Below the pieces are notes generated by a model that saw only the letters and a list, made by a program, of their open reading frames with translations, was not told where the DNA came from and ran no database searches. The translations under genes were made by a program, and so were the position numbers. Below, piece by piece: positions 35,328-44,319 of a DNA stretch of 47,174 nucleotides. The stretch's first letter is position 1. The number at the start of each line of letters is the position of its first letter. This DNA is from Bacteroidota bacterium. Its GTDB lineage: Bacteria; Bacteroidota; Bacteroidia; Bacteroidales; B18-G4. The DNA is taken from positions 1 through 47,174 of the forward strand of contig JABMQZ010000125.1 in NCBI GenBank assembly GCA_013202965.1, written 5' to 3'.

Positions 35328-36635
35328 TTAATCAATTCTACGAATTTCAGCTCCTAACTTCTGCAAACGCTTGTCAATATTCTGGTATCCCCTGTCGATC
35401 TGTTCAATGTTATGGATGGTGCTTGTACCCTCGGCAGATAATGCCGCAATGAGCAGGGCTACCCCTGCGCGGATATCAGGGGAGGTCATGGATATGCTTT
35501 TGAGTGGGTATTGCCTGTCGAGGCCTATCACTGTAGCGCGGTGCGGATCACAGAGAATGATCTGTGCACCCATGTCGATCAGCTTGTCGACAAAAAAGAG
35601 TCTGCTTTCGAACATCTTCTGATGAATGAGCACACTGCCCTTGGCCTGGGTTGCCACGACCAGTACGATACTGATAAGGTCCGGGGTAAAGCCGGGCCAG
35701 GGTGCGTCGGAAACGGTGAGAATTGAACCATCCATGAAAGGTTCAATTTCGTATGATTTCTGGGCGGGTACAATGATGTCGTCATCCCTTCTGACCAGGC
35801 TGATGCCCAGTCGCCGAAATATATCGGGAATGAGGCCGAGCCGCTCATAATTTACATTCTTGATGGTAATCTCCGACTGTGTCATGGCGGCAAGGCCAAT
35901 GAAACTGCCCACCTCGATCATGTCAGCCAGAAGTGTATGGTCACAGCCTTTCAGCTCCTTAACTCCTTCGATATGCAGCAGGTTTGAACCAATGCCCGAA
36001 ATCTTTGCTCCCATGCTTACCAACATGGTACAAAGCTGGTAGAGATATGGCTCGCAGGCTGCATTGAAGATGCTTGTCGTTCCTTCCGCAAGGACTGCTG
36101 TCATCACAATGTTGGCGGTACCGGTTACAGAAGCTTCATCCAGGTGCATATAACATCCTTTCAACTCAGAAGCATCCACAACGTAGAGGTTTTCTTTTTC
36201 ATCGAAGCGGAAATCAGCGCCCAGGTTTTTCAAGCCGATGAAGTGCGTATCCAGCCTTCTGCGCCCGATCTTATCACCCCCGGGATGCGGCATAAATGCC
36301 TTTCCGAAACGTGCAATCAGCGGACCGATGATCATAATGGATCCCCGGAGACTCGATCCTTTTTGCTTGAATTCAGGAGTCTTTAAGTATTCGAGATCAA
36401 TATCATCGGCCTGAAAAGAATAAGACTCCGGGCCCGTTTTTTCCACCTTCACGCCTAAATCCCTCAGAATATCGATCAGTTTGTTTACGTCCCGGATATC
36501 GGGAACATTATACATATTGACTTTCTCTGCAGTAAGCAATACGGCGCAGATTACCTGAAGTGCTTCATTTTTGGCGCCCTGAGGAACAATCTCCCCTTTG
36601 AGTTTAAGGCCGCCAGTGATCTCAAAAGAACTCAT
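35328..36635 (-). CDS. murA: UDP-N-acetylglucosamine 1-carboxyvinyltransferase
   Basis: 435 aa. It transfers enolpyruvate to UDP-GlcNAc, the first committed step of peptidoglycan synthesis. The opening ITGGLKLKGEIVPQGAKNEALQVICAVLLT has the catalytic Lys-Asn, and the C-terminal RAGVALLIAALSAEGTSTIHNIEQIDRGY is diagnostic. The active-site loop reads PHPGGDKIGRRRLDTH, where the E. coli enzyme has GGCAIGARP. The residue matching Cys115 is Asp, a natural exchange known to give fosfomycin resistance in other bacteria. It follows DUF4290 on the same strand. Confidence 0.97.
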   Translation of the reverse strand: MSSFEITGGLKLKGEIVPQGAKNEALQVICAVLLTAEKVNMYNVPDIRDVNKLIDILRDLGVKVEKTGPESYSFQADDIDLEYLKTPEFKQKGSSLRGSIMIIGPLIARFGKAFMPHPGGDKIGRRRLDTHFIGLKNLGADFRFDEKENLYVVDASELKGCYMHLDEASVTGTANIVMTAVLAEGTTSIFNAACEPYLYQLCTMLVSMGAKISGIGSNLLHIEGVKELKGCDHTLLADMIEVGSFIGLAAMTQSEITIKNVNYERLGLIPDIFRRLGISLVRRDDDIIVPAQKSYEIEPFMDGSILTVSDAPWPGFTPDLISIVLVVATQAKGSVLIHQKMFESRLFFVDKLIDMGAQIILCDPHRATVIGLDRQYPLKSISMTSPDIRAGVALLIAALSAEGTSTIHNIEQIDRGYQNIDKRLQKLGAEIRRID

Positions 36636-36700
36636 GGGCTGGATTTTTAGTGATTACCTGATCCATCAGGCGTAGGCAGGCCTTCACCTGATAGAGAATA

Positions 36701-37342
36701 TTATTGAGTCGGTTTGTTTTTCCGGTTTTTATTCTTGTATCCGTAATTATTATCCCTGGGCTTAGATGTAAACTTTTTCTTTCTCTTCCTGGCAAGGATA
36801 TCGCTGGTTTCCGCTAATTTGAAATCGTCATCCAACTTCAGCTTTCCATCTGAAAGTTCATCGAAATGCTTGAGAATCAAGCCATCATTCACAGAATCCC
36901 TGTTCCAGTTAAGGTAGGATTTCTTCAAATGATTGGCAATGATCTTCATGAGCAGGTCTTTTCCCGGGCCATCCTCAAGTAAAATGGCCTTATCAATCAT
37001 ACGTTCAATATTTTTCCCGTAAGGTTTGAATCTGATTTTTCCTGAGGAATAGGGTATCTTATCAGGTTTCGAGTAAAGCACTTCCTTTAATGGCGGCGGA
37101 TATGGTCCTTCCACATTAATCTTCCATTCGGAGATAATATATAAATGATCCCAGAGCTTATGCTTGTAATCAGCCATTTCTCTCATTTTGGGATGCATCT
37201 GAGACATGATGTTTACAATCACCTGAGCAACTTTAAATCTTTTTTCCTTGTCCTCTATGGTGATGGTATAAAGAATCATTTTCTGGATGTTCCTGCCATA
37301 CTCCGGCATGTCCAGGTATTTTCTTGCAGTATTGTATTCCAT
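36701..37342 (-). CDS. DUF4290-family protein
   Basis: 213 aa. It opens MEYNTARKYLDMPEYGRNIQKMI and continues IEDKEKRFKVAQVIVNIMSQMHP. This matches a Bacteroidota-specific family (DUF4290) commonly encoded just before murA, as here (65 bp gap). The C-terminus is very basic and low complexity (RKRKKKFTSKPRDNNYGYKNKNRKNK), which suggests nucleic-acid or ribosome contact, but that is inference. No enzyme motif is visible. Confidence 0.8.
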   Translation of the reverse strand: MEYNTARKYLDMPEYGRNIQKMILYTITIEDKEKRFKVAQVIVNIMSQMHPKMREMADYKHKLWDHLYIISEWKINVEGPYPPPLKEVLYSKPDKIPYSSGKIRFKPYGKNIERMIDKAILLEDGPGKDLLMKIIANHLKKSYLNWNRDSVNDGLILKHFDELSDGKLKLDDDFKLAETSDILARKRKKKFTSKPRDNNYGYKNKNRKNKPTQ

Positions 37343-37451
37343 TGATGTAATATAAGTTATGAATTCTATTCCCCTTTATCTTAATCTTTCTTTGAAGGTA
37401 ATATCGTAACGATAAACGGGTTTATTTAAAGATGTGTTATAAAAACAACTG

Positions 37452-37459
37452 CAAAAATA
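37452..37459 (-). promoter_or_regulatory. Candidate -7 box (TATTTTTG) for DUF4290-murA
   Basis: A TAnnTTTG match on the minus strand, about 110 bp upstream of the DUF4290 ATG. A TTTG lies only 11 bp upstream, not the usual 19-21. Confidence 0.3.
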
Positions 37460-37564
37460 CACATTTATTTCAAAATACAGATGAATCCGGTTAAAAAGAC
37501 AAAATCTATCTACAAGAACGGGATTAAAATTTAAGAGGAGTTATGCTGGATACTGGATGCTTTG

Positions 37565-37596
37565 TACGCCGAAGCTTGCGCCGAAGCTTCAGCGTA
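37565..37596. repeat. Hairpin with AAGCTT words
   Basis: TACGC and GAAGC pair with GCTTC and GCGTA, giving ten pairs with one c/a mismatch around a ten-base loop. It is embedded in a repetitive stretch. It could be a dispersed palindromic repeat or a terminator downstream of uvrD. Confidence 0.55.
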
Positions 37597-37652
37597 GGAG
37601 CATAGCAGCACGCGGTTAGCGTAGGTATACTGCTTGCTTAGTCACATAGTCA

Positions 37653-37686
37653 TCAACTCAAAACTTAAAACTCAAAACTCAAATGA
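37653..37686. repeat. Heptamer array AAAACTC at the uvrD stop codon
   Basis: Units are TCAACTC, AAAACTT, AAAACTC, AAAACTC and AAATGA. Read on the minus strand it begins at the TGA stop of uvrD (37679-37681). It is the reverse complement of the word over the aroA stop. Confidence 0.75.
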
Positions 37687-39976
37687 TCGTCAATTTGGCA
37701 AACCTCAGCAATAACTGCTTCTGCCCTACTTTGGCAAAAAATACTGTGGCCTTTTTGTTTCCCCCGAGGCCCTCCACACTGATCACTTTGCCCTTACCAA
37801 ATCGCTGGTGTTCCACCTGCATACCTACCTGAAGACTTTCAATATCCTCCGGATTCATAGCGGGAGCTTTATCTGTGGCACTGCCAATTTTTTTCAGGCT
37901 TTTTTTCTGAAGATTGGCAAAGCCCGGCGTAGTGATCTTTGATTTTTTTCTTTCGAATGGAAATGTTGCCCTGGGCCGGCTGAGCACCTGCTGGGGAAAG
38001 TCGATATATTTATCATCGATCTCCTCAATGAAGCGGCTGGGCTCACAGGGTGTGAGGTTGCCCCAGCGGTAACGGCTCTCAGCATAGCTAATGCTAACAT
38101 GCTTCATGGCCCGGGTAAGGGCGACATAGAACAGGCGGCGTTCCTCCTCCAGGTCGGCACGGTTGTTCAGCGACATAATAGAAGGGAAAAGATTCTCCTC
38201 AAGTCCAACCACATAAACATACTGGAATTCCAGTCCTTTGGCAGCATGTACGGTCATCAGCGACACATGATTGGCATCATCCTTGTCCTTTTCGTCGGCA
38301 TCGGTAAGCAAGGCAATGTCCTGCATAAACTCGTCCAGCGTATGGATGGGCGACACGATCTCTCCGTCCTCATTGGCCTCGATCTTCTGCTCGGTAAAAT
38401 CTTTGATCGCGTTGAGTAATTCTTCAATATTTTCATAACGGCTCAAACCCTCCGGTGTCTTATCTTCATATAGGTTCCTAAGTATACCCGAGGATGAAGA
38501 GATCTGTTTTCCAAGATCGTAAGCATTCTTCGTTTTCAGTTGTACGCTGAAGCTTTTGATCATGCTTGTAAAGGCAATCAGACGTGAGATGGTAGGTGTG
38601 TTTACCTGGAGTGCGCTCTGGGCAGGGTTTTCGATTACCTCCCAAAGACTGATCTTTAATTCATCTGCCCTCACAATGATCTTTTCCATCGTAGTCTGGC
38701 CAATTCCCCTGGCCGGGTAGTTGATCACCCTCTGGAGTGCATCTTCATCTTTATTGTTTATAATAAGTCTGAAATAGGCCAGCAGGTCCTTGATCTCTTT
38801 TCTTTTATAAAATGACAGTCCGCCGTATATGCGGTACGGGATATTGATCTTGCGCAGCGATTCCTCGAAGGAACGCGACTGTGCATTGGTCCTGTACAGG
38901 ATGGCAAAATCGGAGTTGGGGAGCTGCCTGTTCATCTTCTCGCGAAAGATGGCATCCGTGATCATGATCCCTTCCTCCGTATCCGACGCTGCCCTGATCA
39001 AGGCCACCTGCTTCCCCTCATCATTGTGTGTCCAGATCGTCTTTTTTATCTGGTCCTTGTTATTTTTAATCACACTGTTGGCAGCATTCACAATGATCTT
39101 GGTGGAACGGTAGTTCTGCTCCAGCTTAAAGATGCTGAGGTCAGGATAGTCCTTTTTGAAATTAAGGATGTTCTGTATGTTGGCCCCGCGGAAGGCATAA
39201 ATGCTCTGGGCATCGTCGCCCACCACGCAAATATTCTCATTGTCGGCCGCCAGGCTTTTCACGATCATATACTGAACATGGTTGGTGTCCTGGTACTCAT
39301 CCACCAGTATATAGCGAAAGCGCTTCTGGTATTTGTACAGCACCTCGGGAAAATCGCGCAGAAGAATGTATGTATTAAAAAGCAGGTCGTCGAAATCCAT
39401 GGCATCCGCCTTTTTAAGCCTGTTGGCATAGCGGGTATATATCATGCCGGTTTTTGGCTTTCCGGCCATGGTATCTGCATTGGTGATCTCAAAATTGTCG
39501 TTATACGCCTGTGGCGTGATGAGGCTGGTCTTGGCGCCAGAGATGCGGTTTCTGATATAATTCTGATTGTATATCTTGGGATCCAGTTCCATCTCCTTGG
39601 TAATATTGCGGATCAGTCTTTTTGAATCTTCGGTGTCGTAAATGGAAAAGTTTGAAGGAAAGCCAAGCCGATGTCCTTCCACACGCAGGATGCGTGCAAA
39701 AATGGAATGGAAAGTACCCATCCAAACATTGCGGGCATCCTGCTTGCCAACAAGATTAAGGATTCTTGCCTTCATCTCCCGAGCAGCCTTGTTGGTAAAG
39801 GTAAGCGCCAGCACATTGAATGGGTCTGCGCCTTTGTTGATCAGGTGGGCCACGCGATATGTAAGCACGCGGGTCTTTCCCGATCCCGCTCCCGCGATCA
39901 CCATCGAAGGCCCTTCGGTATGTTCCACAGCCTTGCGCTGTGCATCGTTCAATTCTGTAAGGATATCCTGTCCCAT
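37679..39976 (-). CDS. ATP-dependent DNA helicase, UvrD/PcrA type
   Basis: 765 aa, superfamily 1A helicase used in nucleotide excision repair and replication restart. Motifs in order are AGAGSGKTRVLTYRV (Walker A), LALTFTNKAAREMK (Ia), VDEYQDTNHVQY (Walker B), GDDAQSIYAFRGA (III), LEQNYRST (IV), LMTVHAAKGLEFQYVYVVG (V) and EEERRLFYVALTRA (VI). The C-terminal ~60 residues form a Tudor-like domain (VGMQVEHQRFGKGKVISVEGLGG) typical of PcrA, which contacts RNA polymerase. The stop codon lies inside a heptamer array. Confidence 0.95.
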   Translation of the reverse strand: MGQDILTELNDAQRKAVEHTEGPSMVIAGAGSGKTRVLTYRVAHLINKGADPFNVLALTFTNKAAREMKARILNLVGKQDARNVWMGTFHSIFARILRVEGHRLGFPSNFSIYDTEDSKRLIRNITKEMELDPKIYNQNYIRNRISGAKTSLITPQAYNDNFEITNADTMAGKPKTGMIYTRYANRLKKADAMDFDDLLFNTYILLRDFPEVLYKYQKRFRYILVDEYQDTNHVQYMIVKSLAADNENICVVGDDAQSIYAFRGANIQNILNFKKDYPDLSIFKLEQNYRSTKIIVNAANSVIKNNKDQIKKTIWTHNDEGKQVALIRAASDTEEGIMITDAIFREKMNRQLPNSDFAILYRTNAQSRSFEESLRKINIPYRIYGGLSFYKRKEIKDLLAYFRLIINNKDEDALQRVINYPARGIGQTTMEKIIVRADELKISLWEVIENPAQSALQVNTPTISRLIAFTSMIKSFSVQLKTKNAYDLGKQISSSSGILRNLYEDKTPEGLSRYENIEELLNAIKDFTEQKIEANEDGEIVSPIHTLDEFMQDIALLTDADEKDKDDANHVSLMTVHAAKGLEFQYVYVVGLEENLFPSIMSLNNRADLEEERRLFYVALTRAMKHVSISYAESRYRWGNLTPCEPSRFIEEIDDKYIDFPQQVLSRPRATFPFERKKSKITTPGFANLQKKSLKKIGSATDKAPAMNPEDIESLQVGMQVEHQRFGKGKVISVEGLGGNKKATVFFAKVGQKQLLLRFAKLTII

Positions 39977-39993
39977 AATTTTCCGTTTCGCGG

Positions 39994-40001
39994 CAAAAGT
40001 A
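39994..40001 (-). promoter_or_regulatory. Candidate -7 box (TACTTTTG) of uvrD
   Basis: A TAnnTTTG match on the minus strand, 18 bp upstream of the ATG at 39976, giving an almost leaderless mRNA. A TTTG upstream is too far away (about 26 bp). Confidence 0.4.
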
Positions 40002-40060
40002 CTTTATTTATTAGTACCCGAAATTGACAAATGTTCCCAATTATTAACAAATCAAACGTC

Positions 40061-40130
40061 AGGTTCAGGGTACAGGGTGCAGGGTACCAAAAATCAGAAA
40101 TCAGATACCAGAAATCAGAAGTCAGAATTA
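40061..40130. repeat. Mixed heptamer array AGGGTAC then AGAAATC
   Basis: Units are AGGTTC (six bases), AGGGTAC, AGGGTGC and AGGGTAC, then an eight-base CAAAAATC, then AGAAATC, AGATACC, AGAAATC, AGAAGTC and AGAATTA. Two unit types are joined in one array. It shares 29 consecutive bases with 15737-15765. Confidence 0.85.
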
Positions 40131-40193
40131 TTTTTTAACCGCTGAGACGCTAAGTTCCTTAAGCTCTTTGCGGTCCTTTGCGATAAAATGGAC

Positions 40194-40272
40194 CACGGAT
40201 GACACTGATTGAACAGATCTCCACAGATTATCATTGCTAAATTTCTATTCGTGATTATCCGTAACATCCGTG
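40194..40272. repeat. CACGGATG...CATCCGTG inverted repeat
   Basis: Eight-base perfect arms at 40194-40201 and 40265-40272, with CACAGAT and ATCTGTG words between and around. The words resemble a dispersed CACGGAT/CACAGAT-rich repeat seen in many Bacteroidota genomes. The 63-bp spacing makes a simple terminator unlikely. Confidence 0.5.
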
Positions 40273-40305
40273 TTATCTGTGTTCGATCTTTAGTCTTTAC
40301 ATAAG

Positions 40306-40337
40306 TTTGCTTTACATAAATAAATGGCTTAACTTTG
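40306..40337 (+). promoter_or_regulatory. Bacteroidota-type promoter of the T9SS cargo operon
   Basis: TTTG (40306-40309), exactly 20 bp, then TAACTTTG (40330-40337), a full match to the -33/-7 consensus. The -7 box ends 29 bp before the ATG at 40367. It is the best promoter in the window. Confidence 0.75.
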
Positions 40338-40366
40338 GTAAATCCTAAACACATAAAACCAATCAC

Positions 40367-41482
40367 ATGAGAAAGCTGATCCTTATCCTTGCTTTTCTTG
40401 TAGCGAAAAACCTCTTTTGTAATCCGGTTATACCCCCTCCGGTCATTAGTGAGTTTTTTCTAAATGGAGGCAATTGGCAAATTGAAGTTTTTTTTGATGG
40501 AGAAATGGGCCAATATTTATACACCTTCGAGAGCTTTGACGAGTTAAGACTTGTAAGCAATACAGATACAGCCTATTTCCAAACAGGATTGCCTTTTCAA
40601 TGGGATTCATTAATGGTTCTGGATCAAAACTCCCTTACTTCCACATTTAATATAGATCCGCTCGATGACTTTATACACTTTGAAGTATATCAGGGTAATG
40701 ATTGGGGAATCGTTGGTGATGGCATTCGATATGGAGACACATTCAATGTATTTGGTTTTACGATTTGTACTCCACCTGGGCCCTACGAATCTATTGGTTA
40801 CCAGCGTTTTTTACATATGGAAGGATACTATTTTTATGTTCAGCATAAACAATCACCACCTTCCATTGGAGAGGATGCCTTTGAAATGGACTCAAGAAGT
40901 AGTTTCAGTGGATATGTTTTTGATCAACATGGAAATCCCGTACAAAATGTGCTTTTCCATTATTGTCCAACTAATTTTTGTCTCGGTTGGACAATACCTG
41001 AATACACTTGTTTTGAATCGGATGAATTTGGATATTTTGAGGCAGAAGGATTATTCTGCAAATGGCATTGGTTCAGACTCATAAAAGATGATTACTTATT
41101 CCTTATGGATACAATCTTCTTCGAACCTGATTCAGCCTATTACAAAGAATATACGTTAAACTCAGTTAGCGTTTCTGATAATGACATTGCTAAGGAGATC
41201 AGCATTCAGCTGGCCCCCAACCCCTTCAAGCATAAAACAAGTTTCCGCATTTCCATCCCCGATTATTACAGGTGGAATGAGGCTGAGATCAACATCAGAA
41301 ATATGAACGGACAGCTGGTAGATGTCATCCATATCCCGAATGCAGTATGGTCAGGCGATAATTTCAGCATCGACTGGTATCCTGCCAGGGCCGCAACAAC
41401 TGTTTATCCGGGTCTTTACCTTTATACACTGGAAGTGGACGGAAAATATGTTTCATCTGATAAAATGATTATAACTGATTAA
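40367..41482 (+). CDS. T9SS-secreted protein with type A sorting domain
   Basis: 371 aa. A signal peptide (about residues 1-18) is followed by PPPVISEFFLNGGNWQIEVFFDG. A carboxypeptidase-regulatory-like module follows (FSGYVFDQHGNPVQNVLF, near residue 180). The C-terminal ~80 residues are a type A sorting domain (IQLAPNPFKHKTSFRI, then GLYLYTLEVDGKYVSSDKMIIT), which directs export and surface attachment by the type IX system. The N-terminal module is paralogous to that of the next gene. The 5' two-thirds looks more AT-rich than the 3' end. It is preceded by a full promoter. The substrate or binding partner is unknown. Confidence 0.82.
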   Translation: MRKLILILAFLVAKNLFCNPVIPPPVISEFFLNGGNWQIEVFFDGEMGQYLYTFESFDELRLVSNTDTAYFQTGLPFQWDSLMVLDQNSLTSTFNIDPLDDFIHFEVYQGNDWGIVGDGIRYGDTFNVFGFTICTPPGPYESIGYQRFLHMEGYYFYVQHKQSPPSIGEDAFEMDSRSSFSGYVFDQHGNPVQNVLFHYCPTNFCLGWTIPEYTCFESDEFGYFEAEGLFCKWHWFRLIKDDYLFLMDTIFFEPDSAYYKEYTLNSVSVSDNDIAKEISIQLAPNPFKHKTSFRISIPDYYRWNEAEINIRNMNGQLVDVIHIPNAVWSGDNFSIDWYPARAATTVYPGLYLYTLEVDGKYVSSDKMIITD

Positions 41483-41485
41483 GTA

Positions 41486-43753
41486 ATGAAAAAGGGACTA
41501 ATTCTTTTTACTTTTTCTCTATTATTGAGCTTGCAGATATCTGCAAACGGAGTTCCCCCGACGAGGGGGGAGATAACCGAAATATACTTTGGAGAGAATA
41601 CCTCATGGACCATTGAAGTGAGGTTTGATTTTGTAAACTCAGGCTATGATAGTGCCCTGTGCATATATTCCTCCTCCGATTCAGCATTTTTTAAAGTGAA
41701 CCCCACTGAACCGGGTATTTATTTGATTACTTTCCTTGACTTGACATCTCCTTTTTTAATCCATAAAAATGGTGATTCCTTATACATAAGAACCTATAAT
41801 TATGGTAGTCCTTGGTCCAGTTGGGTTACAGGCTGCAGATTTATCTGGGGCGACATCAGCGGATCAAGGGTCCATGCTCCCCAAGCCGGCCAATCACTCG
41901 TTGGTCTGAGCGATCTGATCAATTCCAGCAATTGGTGGCATCCTTCCGTTGTTAAAGACACCATGCCTTCCCTGGGGTATGAAAAAGATCCTGTACGGGG
42001 AACGATAAGAGGCTACGTCTACGATTCAACCTATAATCCCATGCCATACCAACTTCTGCATATTAATGGGATAATTGACAGGACGCTATGGACAGATGAA
42101 AATGGTTTTTTTGAGGACAGCACGGTTTATGGTATGAATTATAAACTCTATGTCAATGATGGTAATGGAAATACGATAGCTATTGATACATTCACCATCG
42201 AGCCCGATTCGGTCACCAATGCAGAGTTAGTGCTCCCGTTAAACAGGGATATTAAGGTTACAGGAAGGATCATTCCCCAGAATCAACAGATGATAGAAGG
42301 ATGTTATGCAATCTTTACACCCGAATGCCCGGCTGCTCCGATCGATACCTTTCTGACCGATACCCTTGGTTTTTTCACAGCCTACGTCATTAGTGGGCAA
42401 TACAGTGTCAGATACTCCAGGGAAGGTCATATCCCGGAATTCTGGCCTGATCTGCTTTCATTTTATTACTATCAACAGAACCTAGGATTAAAATTCTTGC
42501 TCGAAGGGGATGCAATCGAAGTAGAAAGGGGGCATGTCACCGGGCAATGGAATAACACACACCCATATTATATCTTTGGGAACATTACTATTTCTGAAGG
42601 AGATTCTCTTGTCATGGATCCAGGTTGTGAACTTCTAATATGCGGGGATTTCTCCTTCAATATCGAAGGAACTCTTCTGGCATCAGGCACAGAAGAAAAT
42701 AATATTACCATTACTGCACATGAATCGGTTAACAATTGGAAAGAACTGAACATCAATGGTATGGGTGCTTCTCAAACATACTTGAATTATTGTCATCTGG
42801 AGTATATCAATGAAATAAACATCCATGATGCTTCCCCACAGATAGATCACACTTTATTTTACTGGATATCTAAATTTCTGATCTCAGGGCAAGCTGCACC
42901 CTCAATAAGGTACAGCGACTTCAGCCAGCATTGCAATAATTGCAGGTGTACTGATTATGCCCAACCATATTTCTCCCATAATTATTTTTCAAATCCGGGA
43001 TGGACTATTATGTCATTGTATGACTATGCATACCCCAGGTTTGAGCATAATACATTTTATTACTTCTGGTGCTGTACCACTTACAATTCCGACTCTGTTC
43101 AGTCTGCTTTTAAGGGAAATATTTTCTGTAAAGGAGGTAGCCTGACTTACTTTGGAGGGCCCCCCACTGAAGTGTCATATAATTTATTCTTTGACATGGA
43201 ATCATATAGTATCTGGATCCCCGGATTCGGAATACTTGACACCATCAATGCAAATGGAGATTCCTGCGATATTTATTTCAACCTGATTGAAATGGATCCG
43301 TTTTTTGTTGATCCTGAAAATGGCAACTTCCACCTCCTCCCCGAATCTCCCTGTATTGATGCAGGAGACCCTTCCTTCCCATACGATCCTGATAATACCA
43401 TCGCTGATATCGGTGCTTTTTATTATGACCAGCTTGGTATATATATTAAAGAGCCCTGGGATATCAAGCAACTATATGAGATGTATGCCGTTCCGAATCC
43501 CAATAATGGCAATTTTTCAATTCATATCGACAGTCCGAAAACGCACCATTATGAAGCAAGTATAAACATATACTCTTTAACCGGGATGTTGCAGGATACA
43601 AAGAATATTGCCTTTCTGGAAAAGGACGAAAATATGATATCATTTTCTGATTTTGGCCATCAACAAAATCCAACATCAGGCATATACCTTTGTACATTAA
43701 TTGTTCAGGGCAAAATAGTAGCAACTACTAAAATTATAATTAGACATGAATAA
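41486..43753 (+). CDS. T9SS-secreted protein with beta-helix and type A sorting domain
   Basis: 755 aa. Signal peptide, then an N-terminal module related to that of the upstream gene (NGVPPTRGEITEIYFGENTSWTIEVRF). A regulatory-like beta-sandwich (TIRGYVYDSTYNPMPYQLLHI, near residue 175) and a second related region follow. A right-handed parallel beta-helix spans about residues 360-640 (QTYLNYCHLEYINEI, PRFEHNTFYYF). It closes with LLPESPCIDAGDPSFPYDPDNTIADIGAF, as in pectate-lyase-like surface proteins. The C-terminal sorting domain is AVPNPNNGNFSIHI...GIYLCTLIVQGK. It starts 3 bp after the previous gene. A polysaccharide-binding or cleaving role is possible but no active site was identified. 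Confidence 0.82.
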   Translation: MKKGLILFTFSLLLSLQISANGVPPTRGEITEIYFGENTSWTIEVRFDFVNSGYDSALCIYSSSDSAFFKVNPTEPGIYLITFLDLTSPFLIHKNGDSLYIRTYNYGSPWSSWVTGCRFIWGDISGSRVHAPQAGQSLVGLSDLINSSNWWHPSVVKDTMPSLGYEKDPVRGTIRGYVYDSTYNPMPYQLLHINGIIDRTLWTDENGFFEDSTVYGMNYKLYVNDGNGNTIAIDTFTIEPDSVTNAELVLPLNRDIKVTGRIIPQNQQMIEGCYAIFTPECPAAPIDTFLTDTLGFFTAYVISGQYSVRYSREGHIPEFWPDLLSFYYYQQNLGLKFLLEGDAIEVERGHVTGQWNNTHPYYIFGNITISEGDSLVMDPGCELLICGDFSFNIEGTLLASGTEENNITITAHESVNNWKELNINGMGASQTYLNYCHLEYINEINIHDASPQIDHTLFYWISKFLISGQAAPSIRYSDFSQHCNNCRCTDYAQPYFSHNYFSNPGWTIMSLYDYAYPRFEHNTFYYFWCCTTYNSDSVQSAFKGNIFCKGGSLTYFGGPPTEVSYNLFFDMESYSIWIPGFGILDTINANGDSCDIYFNLIEMDPFFVDPENGNFHLLPESPCIDAGDPSFPYDPDNTIADIGAFYYDQLGIYIKEPWDIKQLYEMYAVPNPNNGNFSIHIDSPKTHHYEASINIYSLTGMLQDTKNIAFLEKDENMISFSDFGHQQNPTSGIYLCTLIVQGKIVATTKIIIRHE

Positions 43754-44318
43754 AGCAATCTTTATCCTCCTTTTAATTATTTTCTTTACCCACGACCTTT
43801 CCGCCCAGATCCCCGATTTTTACCGGGAAGACCTCACTTTCATCCTTGATGATAGCAGTTTCACGGTCACTGGTTATTATTATTTTTATAATGCCGGGGA
43901 AAAGAATAAAAAGCTGGACATGCTTTACCCTTTTCCTGAAGACAACACTTACGGTACTGTTTCGGATGTTTATGCCTTTGTCGACGGGAATCCACTTAAA
44001 GATGTTCTGCTTCATCATAACGGACGGGCAGCCATGATCAAACTGGAGATAGCAGCCGGCGGAAAAACGAAGATCAGGATTGGTTACACCCAGGAATTAA
44101 AAGGTAAAAAGGCCGAGTACATCCTTACTTCCACCCAGGCCTGGGGGCAAGCCCTTAAGGAAGTCAACTATACGCTGATCATCCCACAGGAGATGCAGAT
44201 GGATTCATTATCCTACCCACCGGACTTCAGCAACACCAAGGCCGGTAAAACCTTTTATTATTACCATAAGGAGATGTTTATGCCTGACAGGGAATTTGAG
44301 GTTTATTTTAGCAGGTAA
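43746..44318 (+). CDS. Small secreted protein, DUF4424-like
   Basis: 190 aa with a signal peptide ending near LSAQ. The mature part is one beta-rich domain (FTVTGYYYFYNAGEKNKKLDMLYPFPED, VKLEIAAGGKTKIRIGYTQEL) similar to small DUF4424-like adhesin or lipoprotein domains; the assignment is tentative. It overlaps the upstream gene by eight bases and is the last of the T9SS operon. It has no sorting domain, so it probably stays periplasmic or depends on its neighbours. Confidence 0.6.
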   Translation: MNKAIFILLLIIFFTHDLSAQIPDFYREDLTFILDDSSFTVTGYYYFYNAGEKNKKLDMLYPFPEDNTYGTVSDVYAFVDGNPLKDVLLHHNGRAAMIKLEIAAGGKTKIRIGYTQELKGKKAEYILTSTQAWGQALKEVNYTLIIPQEMQMDSLSYPPDFSNTKAGKTFYYYHKEMFMPDREFEVYFSR

Positions 44319-44319
44319 A

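Larger units (their letters stand above)
37343..37678. other. 336-bp region with hairpin and heptamer repeats
   Basis: Between uvrD and the DUF4290 gene (both minus). It contains a -7 box (37452-37459), a heptamer stretch CTGGATA, CTGGATG, CTTTGTA (37546-37566), a long hairpin (37565-37596) and the AAAACTC array at the uvrD stop codon. No ORF is supported. Confidence 0.65.
39977..40366. other. 390-bp divergent region with repeats and a strong promoter
   Basis: Between uvrD (minus) and the first T9SS cargo gene (plus). It holds the -7 box of uvrD, a heptamer array (40061-40130) and a GAGACGCTAAG/TTTGCGGTCC stretch. Next comes a CACGGATG...CATCCGTG inverted repeat (40194-40272), and then a full Bacteroidota-type promoter at 40306-40337. 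No ORF is supported. Confidence 0.75.

Noticed and set aside
37343-37678. Possible tRNA or small RNA gene in the intergenic region
   Set aside because: No tRNA features such as a TTCGA arm with a matching acceptor stem; only repeats and a hairpin are visible.
39026-39625. 199-aa ORF on the plus strand
   Set aside because: It is antisense to the helicase motifs; a shadow frame.
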